Shown here piece after piece: positions 1 to 5,047 of a DNA stretch of 5,047 nucleotides. Each line of letters begins with the position of its first letter. The first letter of the stretch is position 1. The DNA lies in NCBI GenBank assembly GCA_023388035.1, contig JAEWGY010000068.1, positions 1 to 5,047 of the forward strand, in the 5' to 3' direction. Origin of the DNA: Bacillota bacterium (GTDB taxonomy: Bacteria > Bacillota_I > Bacilli_A > Erysipelotrichales > Erysipelotrichaceae). A model generated the notes under the pieces. That model did no database searches and was not told the origin of the DNA. It saw only the letters and a program-made list of their open reading frames with translations. A program made the position numbers and the translations under genes.

Positions 1-1034
1 ATTTTAAGAAGGAAAGAATTAATCTTTTTACTGATTGATTTTCTTAATAATTCTAATTGATGATCATCCTGTAGTAATTCTCTTGAAATATTTAAATTTA
101 AATCATTTGAATCAACAATACCCCTAATAAAACGATATCCTTCATTTACTAATTCCTTAGCATTCTTTTTGATAAATACTGATTTAGCATAGAGGTTTAA
201 ATTCTGATCATAATCTTGATTATAGAAATTGCTAGGAGCTCTGCTAGGGATATATAATAGTGCACTATAAGATGGATTACCTTCTAAATTAAAATGTAAA
301 TGAGCTAAAGGATTTTCGAAATCATAAAAATTCTCAGTATAGAATTTATTATAATCCTCATCACTTATTTCACTTTTAGCCTTTTTCCAAATTGGTTTTA
401 AGGCATTAATGGTTTCTTTTTCATCATTTAAATAAATAGGATATTTTATAAAATCAGAATATTTTTTAATAAGTGATTTAATTTCATAGTCTTCAAGATA
501 CTTATCATAATTTTTAGTATCACTATTAGCTTTTAAATGTAAAGTGATACTCGTACCTCTAGTTTCCTTATTTGCCTCACTAATTTCAAAACCTTCACTA
601 CTTGCGGTGAATTGATATGCTTTATCAGTATCATAGCGTTTAGTTAGTACCGTAATTTTATCCGCAATCATTAAAGCACTATAAAAACCAACACCAAAAT
701 TACCAATTATTTCATCATCCTGTAATTGATTTTCATTTTTAAACTTAGATGATCCACTAGCTGCAATGGTACCAAGATTAGTTTCTAAATCATATTCATT
801 CATACCGATACCATTATCTTCAAAAGTTAATAATCTTTTTTCTTTATCGATATTGATTTTAATACTTAATTCACCTAAATCAATTTCGGTATTTTGTAAG
901 GCTAAAATTCTAATTTTATCCAAGGCATCAGAAGCGTTAGAAATCAGTTCCCTAATCGCAATATCATTATTAGTGTAAATAGAGTTAGCCATTAAATCAA
1001 GCATACGTTTTGATTCAGTTTTAAATTCTTTCAT
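1..1034 (-). CDS. htpG: Molecular chaperone HtpG (bacterial Hsp90), N-terminal part, cut by window edge
   Basis: This is the ATP-dependent cytosolic chaperone Hsp90/HtpG. Reading the minus strand from the ATG at 1034-1032 gives 344 uninterrupted codons with no stop before the left edge, somewhat over half of the usual 600-650 residues. The N-terminal GHKL ATPase domain is clear: RELISNASDAL at about 28-38 (E29 aligns with the catalytic Glu, N33 with the Mg-binding Asn), EDNGIGM at 72-78 (D73 contacts adenine), LGTIAASGSSKF at 87-98 (ATP lid) and IGNFGVGFYSA at 110-120. The middle domain begins near residue 205. It includes the Hsp90 motif VDSNDLNLNISRELLQ at 307-322, where R318 aligns with the ATP-sensing middle-domain arginine; most family members have Pro where this one has N313. 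The start is set by GGAGG at 1043-1039, four bases upstream. The gene is transcribed away from the PTS operon, from a promoter overlapped by a CIRCE operator. The identification is very secure; the C-terminal dimerisation domain lies outside the window. Confidence 0.97.
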   Translation of the reverse strand, partial: MKEFKTESKRMLDLMANSIYTNNDIAIRELISNASDALDKIRILALQNTEIDLGELSIKINIDKEKRLLTFEDNGIGMNEYDLETNLGTIAASGSSKFKNENQLQDDEIIGNFGVGFYSALMIADKITVLTKRYDTDKAYQFTASSEGFEISEANKETRGTSITLHLKANSDTKNYDKYLEDYEIKSLIKKYSDFIKYPIYLNDEKETINALKPIWKKAKSEISDEDYNKFYTENFYDFENPLAHLHFNLEGNPSYSALLYIPSRAPSNFYNQDYDQNLNLYAKSVFIKKNAKELVNEGYRFIRGIVDSNDLNLNISRELLQDDHQLELLRKSISKKINSFLLK

Positions 1035-1043
1035 ACTACCTCC

Positions 1044-1070
1044 TTAGCACTCTTAATACGTGCTTGCTAA
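1044..1070 (-). promoter_or_regulatory. CIRCE element (HrcA operator) for htpG
   Basis: On the plus strand TTAGCACTC (1044-1052) is followed by a 9-base spacer and GCTTGCTAA (1062-1070). The CIRCE consensus is TTAGCACTC-N9-GAGTGCTAA. The left arm is perfect, the spacer is exactly nine and the right arm matches at seven of nine positions. The element lies between the htpG -10 box and its Shine-Dalgarno sequence. It covers the expected transcription start and directly abuts GGAGG, the usual place for HrcA repression. HrcA binding is inferred; no hrcA gene is in the window. Confidence 0.88.
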
Positions 1071-1071
1071 T

Positions 1072-1080
1072 ATTATAGCA
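1072..1080 (-). promoter_or_regulatory. Extended -10 promoter for htpG
   Basis: Read on the minus strand, 1080-1072 is TGCTATAAT, a perfect TATAAT with an upstream TG (extended -10). At 17-bp spacing the -35 position (1100-1095) reads TTATTA, only a weak match to TTGACA, so the extended -10 probably carries the promoter. The predicted start near 1065 falls inside the CIRCE element and gives a leader of about 31 nt. Confidence 0.72.
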
Positions 1081-1107
1081 TATCATGAACTAAATAATAA
1101 ATACATA

Positions 1108-1116
1108 TGTTATAAT
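1108..1116 (+). promoter_or_regulatory. Extended -10 promoter for the PTS operon
   Basis: TGTTATAAT at 1108-1116 is an extended -10 with a perfect TATAAT. No convincing -35 is seen 16-19 bp upstream. The predicted start at about 1123-1124 falls at the beginning of the TTGATGGC segment of the regulatory leader. The 12-base string TATGTTATAATT (1106-1117) recurs exactly at 4733-4744 before the last gene, which supports it as a real promoter sequence in this genome. Confidence 0.68.
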
Positions 1117-1120
1117 TTAT

Positions 1121-1213
1121 TTGATGGCAAAGCTTGAGTAAAGGTGTTGACAAGCCATAGTTAATATATTATTATTGATTCAGGCGTGTTATCGTTTGAG
1201 CATTAGCCATCAA
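1121..1213 (+). promoter_or_regulatory. Structured 5' leader with long-range alternative pairing (riboswitch-like or antiterminator leader)
   Basis: TTGATGGC at 1121-1128 is perfectly complementary to GCCATCAA at 1206-1213 (8 bp) and is an exact copy of the 3' arm of the downstream terminator (1230-1237). Pairing of 1121-1128 with 1206-1213 would therefore preclude the terminator. Inside this closing stem GCTTG (1132-1136) can pair with CAAGC (1151-1155), and TTCAGGCG (1179-1186) with CGTTTGAG (1193-1200), including wobbles, giving a three-stem junction. A competing local hairpin is ATGGC (1124-1128) with GCCAT (1154-1158), which would release 1206-1213 for termination. The middle (1159-1176) is almost pure A/T. 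I recognise no known riboswitch core here. Pairings are read directly; switching and any ligand are inference. Confidence 0.5.
1175..1213 (+). promoter_or_regulatory. Candidate RAT (ribonucleic antiterminator) hairpin for the operon's LicT-family protein
   Basis: BglG/LicT-family proteins bind a hairpin with two asymmetric internal loops, roughly GG-A-UUG-UUA-CUG ... CAG-G-CAA-AA-CC. Here TTGAT (1175-1179) pairs with ATCAA (1209-1213) and GGC (1183-1185) with GCC (1206-1208). An internal loop G/TTA follows, then TG/CA, then an internal loop TTA (1189-1191) opposite G1200, then TC/GA closing a GTTT loop. The TTA/G second loop and its flanking G-C match RAT layout, but the usual CAAAACC half is CATTAGCC here, so it is a divergent candidate. 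The 3' half (1206-1213) is also the 5' arm of the terminator, so the two structures exclude each other as in known RATs. The antiterminator is encoded by the second gene of the operon. Confidence 0.5.
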
Positions 1214-1243
1214 GTAATTTTAATATTATTTGATGGCTTTTTT
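1206..1243 (+). terminator. Intrinsic terminator in the PTS operon leader (attenuator)
   Basis: Bases 1206-1218 pair with 1225-1237 over 13 bp (one G-U), closing a 6-base loop, and are followed by six T residues (1238-1243). It sits 13 bases before the EIIA start codon and downstream of the operon promoter, so it can only act as a conditional terminator. Its 5' arm GCCATCAA is the shared element in the alternative leader pairings. Confidence 0.85.
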
Positions 1244-1247
1244 AATT

Positions 1248-1252
1248 GGAGG
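1248..1252 (+). promoter_or_regulatory. Ribosome binding site deciding the EIIA start
   Basis: GGAGG sits four bases before the ATG at 1257 and just after the terminator T-run. The same GGAGG with a 4-base spacer precedes htpG (1043-1039) and nanE (2526-2530), so this start is preferred over the upstream in-frame TTG. Confidence 0.85.
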
Positions 1253-1256
1253 TATT

Positions 1257-1721
1257 ATGTTTAATTTATTTAAAAAGAAAAATGATCATGGCATAGTAAG
1301 TCCTTGCGATGGTGATTATGTTGCTATGCACGATATCGAGGATGCAGTTTTCTCGAAGGCAATGATGGGTCCATGTTTTGCGGTTAGACCAGCTAATGAA
1401 AATGTCTATGCACCAGTAGAAGGCACGGTAGCGATGATTTTCCCTACTAAACATGCTTTTGGTATTAAAATGAATGATGTTGATGTAATTGTTCATATTG
1501 GTATTGATACTGTAAATCTTCAAGGTGAAGGATTTGAAGTAATGGTTAAGGAAGGTCAAAAAGTTAATAAGGGCGACTTGTTAGCAAAAGTTGATTTTGA
1601 CTTAGTTAAAAAGAATGGTTATAAAACAGATGTAATTGTAGCCTTACAAAATGTTGAATTAGATTATGAAACCGGACTTAATCAAGTTAAAGCTGGTGAT
1701 CATATAGCTAATGTCAAATAA
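1257..1721 (+). CDS. PTS EIIA component, glucose (Crr) family
   Basis: This is a soluble phosphocarrier that accepts phosphate from HPr and passes it to EIIB. The protein has 154 residues, the size of a single EIIA(Glc) domain. The beta-sandwich landmarks are present: SPCDGDYV at 15-22, APVEGTV at 52-58, PTKHAFGI at 63-70 with H66, and VHIGIDTVNLQGEGF at 79-93 with H80, the expected phosphorylated histidine; H66 is its active-site partner. The start at 1257 is chosen because GGAGG (1248-1252) lies four bases upstream. An in-frame TTG at 1230 lies inside the terminator stem and has no ribosome binding site. It is the first gene of the operon and overlaps the antiterminator gene by 11 bases. 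The most likely client is the EIIBC encoded at 3208-4710, which has no EIIA domain of its own. It could also serve other EIIA-less permeases or have Crr/YpqE-like regulatory roles. Confidence 0.94.
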   Translation: MFNLFKKKNDHGIVSPCDGDYVAMHDIEDAVFSKAMMGPCFAVRPANENVYAPVEGTVAMIFPTKHAFGIKMNDVDVIVHIGIDTVNLQGEGFEVMVKEGQKVNKGDLLAKVDFDLVKKNGYKTDVIVALQNVELDYETGLNQVKAGDHIANVK

Positions 1722-2541
1722 AATTTCTCAAGTTTTAAATCACAATACAATTATTGTTGAATATGGAGAGAAAGATTGGATTATCTTTGGCAAAGGAATA
1801 GGTTTTAAAAAGAAGATAGGAGATAGTTATGATCCTAGTTTAGCGGTTAATACTTATCTACTTTTAGAGGATGATAAGAATCGTTATTTACAATTAATTT
1901 CTAAAATTAATAATGATATATCATATGTTTCAGAAAGAATCATCTCTGATATGGCATTAGAATTTGGAAATAGTTATAATAAGAAAATTCACGTTTCCTT
2001 ACTGGATCATCTTAATTTTGCGATTAAAAGATATAAAGATAATCTTGAGATAAAGCATTTCTTTGATGAAGAAGTAGCGCTAATTTATCCTAAGGAATAT
2101 CAATTTTCCCTAAAGATGCTAGGATATATTAATGATCGTCTCAGAATCAGATTACCCCGATCTGAAGCTGCAATGATCGCTTTGCATATTAATTCCTGTT
2201 TACATAGTGAGGACATTAAGAAAACCAGCTATATTGTCAACATCGTTTCCGATGTCCTTAATTATTTAGAAAATGAATATGGGATGATAACTGACGATTT
2301 ACTTAAATCAAGATTTATTGTACATCTTAAATTTTCAATTAAGCGTAGACTTGATAATATCAATTTAAATAATGATTTAGAAGAACTTATTAAACTTAAG
2401 TATCAAAGATCATATAATATCGCAAAGGATCTTAATGAATATCTTAAATCTAAGCATGATTTAAATTTTAATAATAGTGAAATTTGTTTCCTAGCCCTGC
2501 ATATTCATAATATCTTTAATTTAAGGGAGGATCTATGCTAA
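1711..2541 (+). CDS. BglG/LicT-family transcription antiterminator with two PRDs
   Basis: This is an RNA-binding antiterminator controlled by PTS phosphorylation. The protein has 276 residues, the family's usual size. The N-terminal CAT RNA-binding domain (about 1-55) shows the expected pattern: KISQVLNHNTIIV, then IIFGKGIGFKKKIGD at 24-38. PRD1 (about 65-170) holds H100 (LLDHLNFAI) and H159 (IALHINS). PRD2 (about 171-276) holds H205 (IVHLKFSI) and H264 (LALHIHNIF, with H266 nearby). All four conserved PRD histidines are thus present, and H100/H159 even match LicT numbering. In the family, EIIB-dependent phosphorylation of PRD1 inactivates the protein and HPr-dependent phosphorylation of PRD2 activates it. 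The start codon lies inside the end of the EIIA gene. GGTGATC (1695-1701) is a partial Shine-Dalgarno match, so translation is probably coupled. The likely target is the leader terminator at 1206-1243, giving positive autoregulation. Sequence alone cannot separate LicT-, GlcT- or SacT-type specificity. Confidence 0.93.
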   Translation: MSNKISQVLNHNTIIVEYGEKDWIIFGKGIGFKKKIGDSYDPSLAVNTYLLLEDDKNRYLQLISKINNDISYVSERIISDMALEFGNSYNKKIHVSLLDHLNFAIKRYKDNLEIKHFFDEEVALIYPKEYQFSLKMLGYINDRLRIRLPRSEAAMIALHINSCLHSEDIKKTSYIVNIVSDVLNYLENEYGMITDDLLKSRFIVHLKFSIKRRLDNINLNNDLEELIKLKYQRSYNIAKDLNEYLKSKHDLNFNNSEICFLALHIHNIFNLREDLC

Positions 2542-3215
2542 CAAAAATAAAGGGTAAGCTTGTTGTATCATGTCAAGCCTTAGAAAATGAGCCTCTTTAT
2601 GGATCTTTAATAATGGGTAAGATGGCACTTGCAGCTAAGATGGCTGGAGCCTGTGCAATTAGAGCTCAAGGAGTAAAAGATATTGAAGAAATAAAAAGAA
2701 ATGTTGATTTACCTATCATTGGTATTATCAAAAGAGAATATTCAGACTCTAAGGTATATATTACCGCAACTAAGAAAGAGGTATTAGAATTAGTTGCTGC
2801 TAAGGTGGATATGATCGCCTTAGATGCTACTGATCGCATTAGACCAAATGGTGAAACACTTAAAGAATTAATTGATTTAATTCATAGTCATAATATTTTG
2901 GTAATGGCTGATTGTAGTAAGCTAGAAGATGCTATTAATGCAGAGCGTTTAGGAGCAGACTGTGTGTCTAGTACGCTTGCAGGATATACTGATGATACTT
3001 TTAAGACCGAAGGACCTGATTTAAAACTCTTAAAAGAAATGATTAAAAATGTTAATATACCAATTATTGCTGAAGGTCGTATTCATTATCCTACGCAGCT
3101 AAAAGAAGTTTTTGATTTAGGTGTGCATAGTGCTGTGGTTGGAGGTGCGATCACTAGACCTTTAGAGATAGCCAAACGATTCATAAGCGTAATAGAAGGA
3201 GAACTAGATGTTTAA
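2535..3215 (+). CDS. nanE: N-acetylmannosamine-6-phosphate 2-epimerase
   Basis: NanE interconverts ManNAc-6-P and GlcNAc-6-P in sialic acid and ManNAc catabolism; it is a cytosolic TIM-barrel enzyme. The 226-residue length is typical. Motifs run in order: VSCQALENEPLYG at 11-23, ACAIRAQG at 39-46, PIIGIIKR at 60-67 with K66, MIALDATDRIRP at 93-104, VMADCS at 123-128, SSTLAGYT at 145-152, IPIIAEGRIHYP at 175-186 with E180, and VVGGAITRP at 202-210. K66 and E180 fall on the catalytic Lys and Glu positions described for Clostridium perfringens NanE. A strong GGGAGG (2525-2530) lies four bases before the ATG, inside the end of the antiterminator gene, which it overlaps by 7 bases. Its place between a PTS regulator and a PTS permease suggests the imported sugar feeds through ManNAc-6-P, or that the operon handles several amino sugars. 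No nanA or nanK is present in the window. Confidence 0.95.
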   Translation: MLTKIKGKLVVSCQALENEPLYGSLIMGKMALAAKMAGACAIRAQGVKDIEEIKRNVDLPIIGIIKREYSDSKVYITATKKEVLELVAAKVDMIALDATDRIRPNGETLKELIDLIHSHNILVMADCSKLEDAINAERLGADCVSSTLAGYTDDTFKTEGPDLKLLKEMIKNVNIPIIAEGRIHYPTQLKEVFDLGVHSAVVGGAITRPLEIAKRFISVIEGELDV

Positions 3216-4710
3216 AAATTTACAAAAACTAGGTAAGGCCTTCATGTTGCCGATTGCGATATTACCAGGTGCTGGTTTATTACTTGGTGTGGGTGGAGCC
3301 TTCTCTAACCCTGCAACTATCGCAACATATCCTATCCTAGATAATCATATTTTACAAACTATCTTCATAGTGATGAAGAATGCCGGTGAAGTTGTCTTTT
3401 CAAATTTACCAATTCTTTTATGTATTGGTTTAGTAATTGGTTTATGTAATGGTGATAAGGGAACTGCTGCTCTTGCTGCCTTTGTTGGTTATGTAGTAAT
3501 GAATCAAACTGCTCAAGGTTTACTTAAGGTATTCCCTAAAGAAGGTGTTAATTCAATTGACACTGGTACTGTAGGTGCTATTGTAGTCGGTTTTCTAGTA
3601 ACATGGTTACATAATCGTTATCGTAATATTCAATTACCACAAATTTTAGGTTTCTTTGGTGGAAGTCGTTTTGTACCTATTATATCTTCTTTAATTTCAA
3701 TTTTTATAGGTGTCTTCTTCTTCCTAGTATGGCCTTCATTCCAACAATTATTATTAAATGTTGGTGGTGTTATTAATAGTACTGGACCAATTGGTACAGG
3801 TATTTATGGGGCCTTCTTAAGACTTTGTGGGGTAATTGGTTTACACCATGCTATTTATCCTTTATTCTGGTATACAGAACTTGGTGGCGTTGAAATGGTT
3901 AATGGCGTTCAAGTAGTTGGTGCTCAAAAAATTGCCTTTGCTCAGTTAATTGATCCTAATCATGTTGGTTTATTTACTGAAGGAACACGTTTCTTTGCTG
4001 GTAAATTCGCGATGATGATCTTCGGTTTACCTGCAGGCTGTCTTGCTATGTATCATATGATTGATAAAGCGAAGAGAAAAAAATATGCAGGTTTATTCTT
4101 AGGGGTTGCGCTAACATCAATTTTAACAGGTATTACAGAACCAGCTGAGTTCATGTTCTTATTCGTTTCTCCTGCTCTTTATTTAATTCATACCTTCCTT
4201 GACGGTATGTCATTCTTATTAACTGATTTATTAAATATTAATGTTGTTAATACTTTCTCAGGCGGTATTATTGACTTTACTTTATTTGGTATCTTACAAG
4301 GAAATGATAAAACTAATTGGATTAGAATTATACCTTTAGGTATTTCTTATTCAGCGATCTACTATATTGTCTTTAGAGCCTTTATCAAATTCTTTGATGT
4401 TAAAACTCCTGGTAGAGGAAATGAGGAGAGTGAAGAAGAAGTTAAGGTAGAAACTAAAGCAAGTCTTAAAGAGGATGCACTTAAGATTATTGAAGCGCTA
4501 GGAAATAAAGAAAATATTGAACATGTTGATGCATGTATTACTAGACTTCGTGTTTCAGTTAAGGATGCTAGTCTTGTTAATAAACAAGTTTTAAAACAAC
4601 TCGGTGCTGTTGATGTCTTAGAAGTTGGTGGTGGTATTCAAGCTATTTATGGAGCTAAGGCCATCTTATTTAAGAATATCATTAATGATCTTTTAGGTTT
4701 AGAAGAATAA
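3208..4710 (+). CDS. PTS EIIBC permease, glucose/glucosamine/N-acetylglucosamine family
   Basis: This membrane permease imports a sugar while phosphorylating it. The order is EIIC (about 1-395) then EIIB (about 420-500), with no EIIA, so the 500-residue length fits an EIICB. EIIC shows roughly ten hydrophobic segments and family landmarks: FMLPIAILPGAGLLLG at 12-27, GLHHAIYPLFWYTELGG at 211-227, GTRFFAGKF at 259-267, ITEPAEFMFLF at 309-319 (the GITEP sugar-binding loop) and FGILQGNDKTNW at 360-371. A charged linker (401-420) follows the TPGR motif. EIIB carries DACITRLRV at 441-449, with C443 the phosphorylated cysteine. AAGGAG (3196-3201) precedes the start, which overlaps nanE by 8 bases. 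The WYTELGG and AGKF-type motifs resemble Gram-positive PtsG/GamP more than enteric NagE. The nanE neighbour favours an amino sugar, such as glucosamine, GlcNAc or ManNAc, but the substrate is not settled by sequence. Confidence 0.94.
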   Translation: MFKNLQKLGKAFMLPIAILPGAGLLLGVGGAFSNPATIATYPILDNHILQTIFIVMKNAGEVVFSNLPILLCIGLVIGLCNGDKGTAALAAFVGYVVMNQTAQGLLKVFPKEGVNSIDTGTVGAIVVGFLVTWLHNRYRNIQLPQILGFFGGSRFVPIISSLISIFIGVFFFLVWPSFQQLLLNVGGVINSTGPIGTGIYGAFLRLCGVIGLHHAIYPLFWYTELGGVEMVNGVQVVGAQKIAFAQLIDPNHVGLFTEGTRFFAGKFAMMIFGLPAGCLAMYHMIDKAKRKKYAGLFLGVALTSILTGITEPAEFMFLFVSPALYLIHTFLDGMSFLLTDLLNINVVNTFSGGIIDFTLFGILQGNDKTNWIRIIPLGISYSAIYYIVFRAFIKFFDVKTPGRGNEESEEEVKVETKASLKEDALKIIEALGNKENIEHVDACITRLRVSVKDASLVNKQVLKQLGAVDVLEVGGGIQAIYGAKAILFKNIINDLLGLEE

Positions 4711-4733
4711 TCGACGTAAGTCGATTTTCTTTT
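4709..4733 (+). terminator. Intrinsic terminator ending the PTS operon
   Basis: AATCGAC (4709-4715) pairs with GTCGATT (4720-4726) over 7 bp around a GTAA (GNRA-type) tetraloop, followed by the T-rich tract TTTTCTTTT (4725-4733). The stem starts within the TAA stop codon of the EIIBC gene. The stem is short, so some read-through into the next gene is possible. Confidence 0.75.
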
Positions 4734-4734
4734 A

Positions 4735-4743
4735 TGTTATAAT
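4735..4743 (+). promoter_or_regulatory. Extended -10 promoter for the nucleotidyltransferase gene
   Basis: TGTTATAAT at 4735-4743 is an extended -10 identical to the one at 1108-1116, within a shared 12-mer. The -35 position would fall in the terminator hairpin (4715-4720, CGTAAG) and does not match TTGACA. The predicted start near 4750 leaves a 5' leader of only about 9 nt, with the Shine-Dalgarno AGAGG at its very beginning. Confidence 0.6.
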
Positions 4744-4758
4744 TAGATAGAGGTTAAT

Positions 4759-5047
4759 ATGGAATATACACTAGCAATATTAGCTGCTGGTCTTGGTTCA
4801 AGATATGGTGGCTTAAAACAAGTTGATTATGTTACTGAAGAAAATGAAGCAATTATAGATTTCACTATCTTTGATGCTATAGAAGCAGGATTTAATAAAA
4901 TCGTTTTTATCATAAGACCTGAGCATCAAAAACTTTTTGAGGAGAATTTTGCATATAAAATAAAAGATAAGGTTAAGGTAGTTTATGCCTTTCAAGAATT
5001 AAATAAGGTACCTGATCCTAGTTTAATTGATCCGGAAAGAGTTAAAC
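4759..5047 (+). CDS. Sugar-nucleotidyltransferase-like protein (NTP_transferase fold), N-terminal fragment
   Basis: Ninety-six codons are visible before the right edge cuts the gene. The N-terminus LAILAAGLGSRYGGLKQ (5-21) is the nucleotide-binding signature of the nucleotidyltransferase superfamily, with the GxGxR loop at 11-15 and the conserved K20. It is followed by IIDFTIFDAIEAGFNKIVFIIRPEH (from 32) and a FQEL...P...ERVK stretch (78-96). This looks like the start of the R-x-K-PWGTGHA region found in a little-studied family of single-domain nucleotidyltransferases that begin with AAGxGSRYGGLKQ. Members are thought to activate sugar or related phosphates with an NTP, but the substrate is unknown to me. 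The start is supported by AGAGG (4749-4753), five bases upstream. It has its own promoter after the operon terminator. A role in amino-sugar nucleotide synthesis is possible from the neighbourhood but is a guess. Confidence 0.82.
   Translation, partial: MEYTLAILAAGLGSRYGGLKQVDYVTEENEAIIDFTIFDAIEAGFNKIVFIIRPEHQKLFEENFAYKIKDKVKVVYAFQELNKVPDPSLIDPERVK

Noticed and set aside
766..978. Plus-strand 70-residue open frame.
   Set aside because: It lies wholly antisense within the well-conserved htpG ATPase domain and has no ribosome binding site or recognisable protein features.
1126..1131. GGCAAA, the start of the 3' half of a canonical RAT.
   Set aside because: The matching 5' half (GGATTGTTACTG-like) is not found upstream, and the position is at the very start of the transcript, so no RAT can form there.
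1187..1200. cre-like (CcpA) sequence TGTTATCGTTTGAG.
   Set aside because: It shares the central CG and some A/T positions but lacks the palindromic TG...CA ends of a cre site, and its bases are better explained as part of the RAT-like hairpin.
1230..1256. In-frame TTG start that would extend the EIIA protein by nine residues (MMAFLIGGI).
   Set aside because: The codon lies in the 3' arm of the leader terminator, has no ribosome binding site, and the added residues do not fit the family. The ATG at 1257 has a GGAGG four bases upstream.
1266..1559. Minus-strand 97-residue open frame.
   Set aside because: It is antisense to the EIIA gene, whose reading frame carries the active-site histidines; the composition is typical of an antisense shadow.
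4813..4995. Minus-strand 60-residue open frame.
   Set aside because: It is antisense to the nucleotidyltransferase gene and is Phe/Ile/Leu-rich as expected from reversed AT-rich codons; no start signal is visible.
1..5047. Mycoplasma/Spiroplasma-type recoding of TGA as tryptophan.
   Set aside because: Conserved tryptophans are all TGG and no in-frame TGA occurs in any of the six genes.
1..5047. CRISPR array, insertion sequence, tRNA or rRNA gene.
   Set aside because: No regularly spaced repeats, transposase reading frame, terminal inverted repeats or cloverleaf structure could be seen; the only non-coding stretches are 1035-1256 and 4711-4758, both explained by regulatory sites.

Overview
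The window is a compact, AT-rich stretch of bacterial chromosome. It most resembles a low-GC Gram-positive (Bacillota, for example the Erysipelotrichia or Mollicutes-related Bacilli). The case rests on strong GGAGG-type ribosome binding sites, TGn-TATAAT extended -10 promoters, a CIRCE heat-shock operator, a LicT-type antiterminator and a PTS permease of the Bacillus/Staphylococcus glucose-glucosamine kind. Tryptophan is TGG throughout, no in-frame TGA occurs, and all four complete genes end in TAA, so the standard code is in use and Mycoplasma/Spiroplasma-type recoding is not seen. No finer taxonomic placement is supported.

Layout. (1) 1-1034, minus strand: the N-terminal 344 codons of htpG (Hsp90), running off the left edge. 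(2) 1035-1256: a divergent control region. On the htpG side it holds an extended -10 promoter and a CIRCE (HrcA) operator. On the other side it holds a back-to-back extended -10 promoter and an approximately 120-nt leader ending in an intrinsic terminator just before the first PTS gene. (3) 1257-4710, plus strand: four tightly overlapping genes, EIIA(Glc family) - BglG/LicT-family antiterminator - nanE - EIIBC(glucose/amino-sugar family), closed by a short hairpin terminator. (4) 4738-5047: a new extended -10 promoter and the first 96 codons of a sugar-nucleotidyltransferase-like gene, cut by the right edge.

How it works together (inference from families). EIIBC would import and phosphorylate a hexose or amino sugar, with phosphate passed from HPr through the separately encoded EIIA to the EIIB cysteine. 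NanE would convert ManNAc-6-P to GlcNAc-6-P, which points to amino-sugar use. The PRD antiterminator, sensing PTS phosphorylation state, would bind an RNA hairpin in the leader and stop the terminator from forming, switching on its own operon. The leader contains a RAT-like hairpin that shares bases with the terminator. It also has an unexplained upstream segment carrying an exact 8-base copy of the terminator's 3' arm, so three mutually exclusive pairings compete for the same GCCATCAA. This leader is the least ordinary part of the window.
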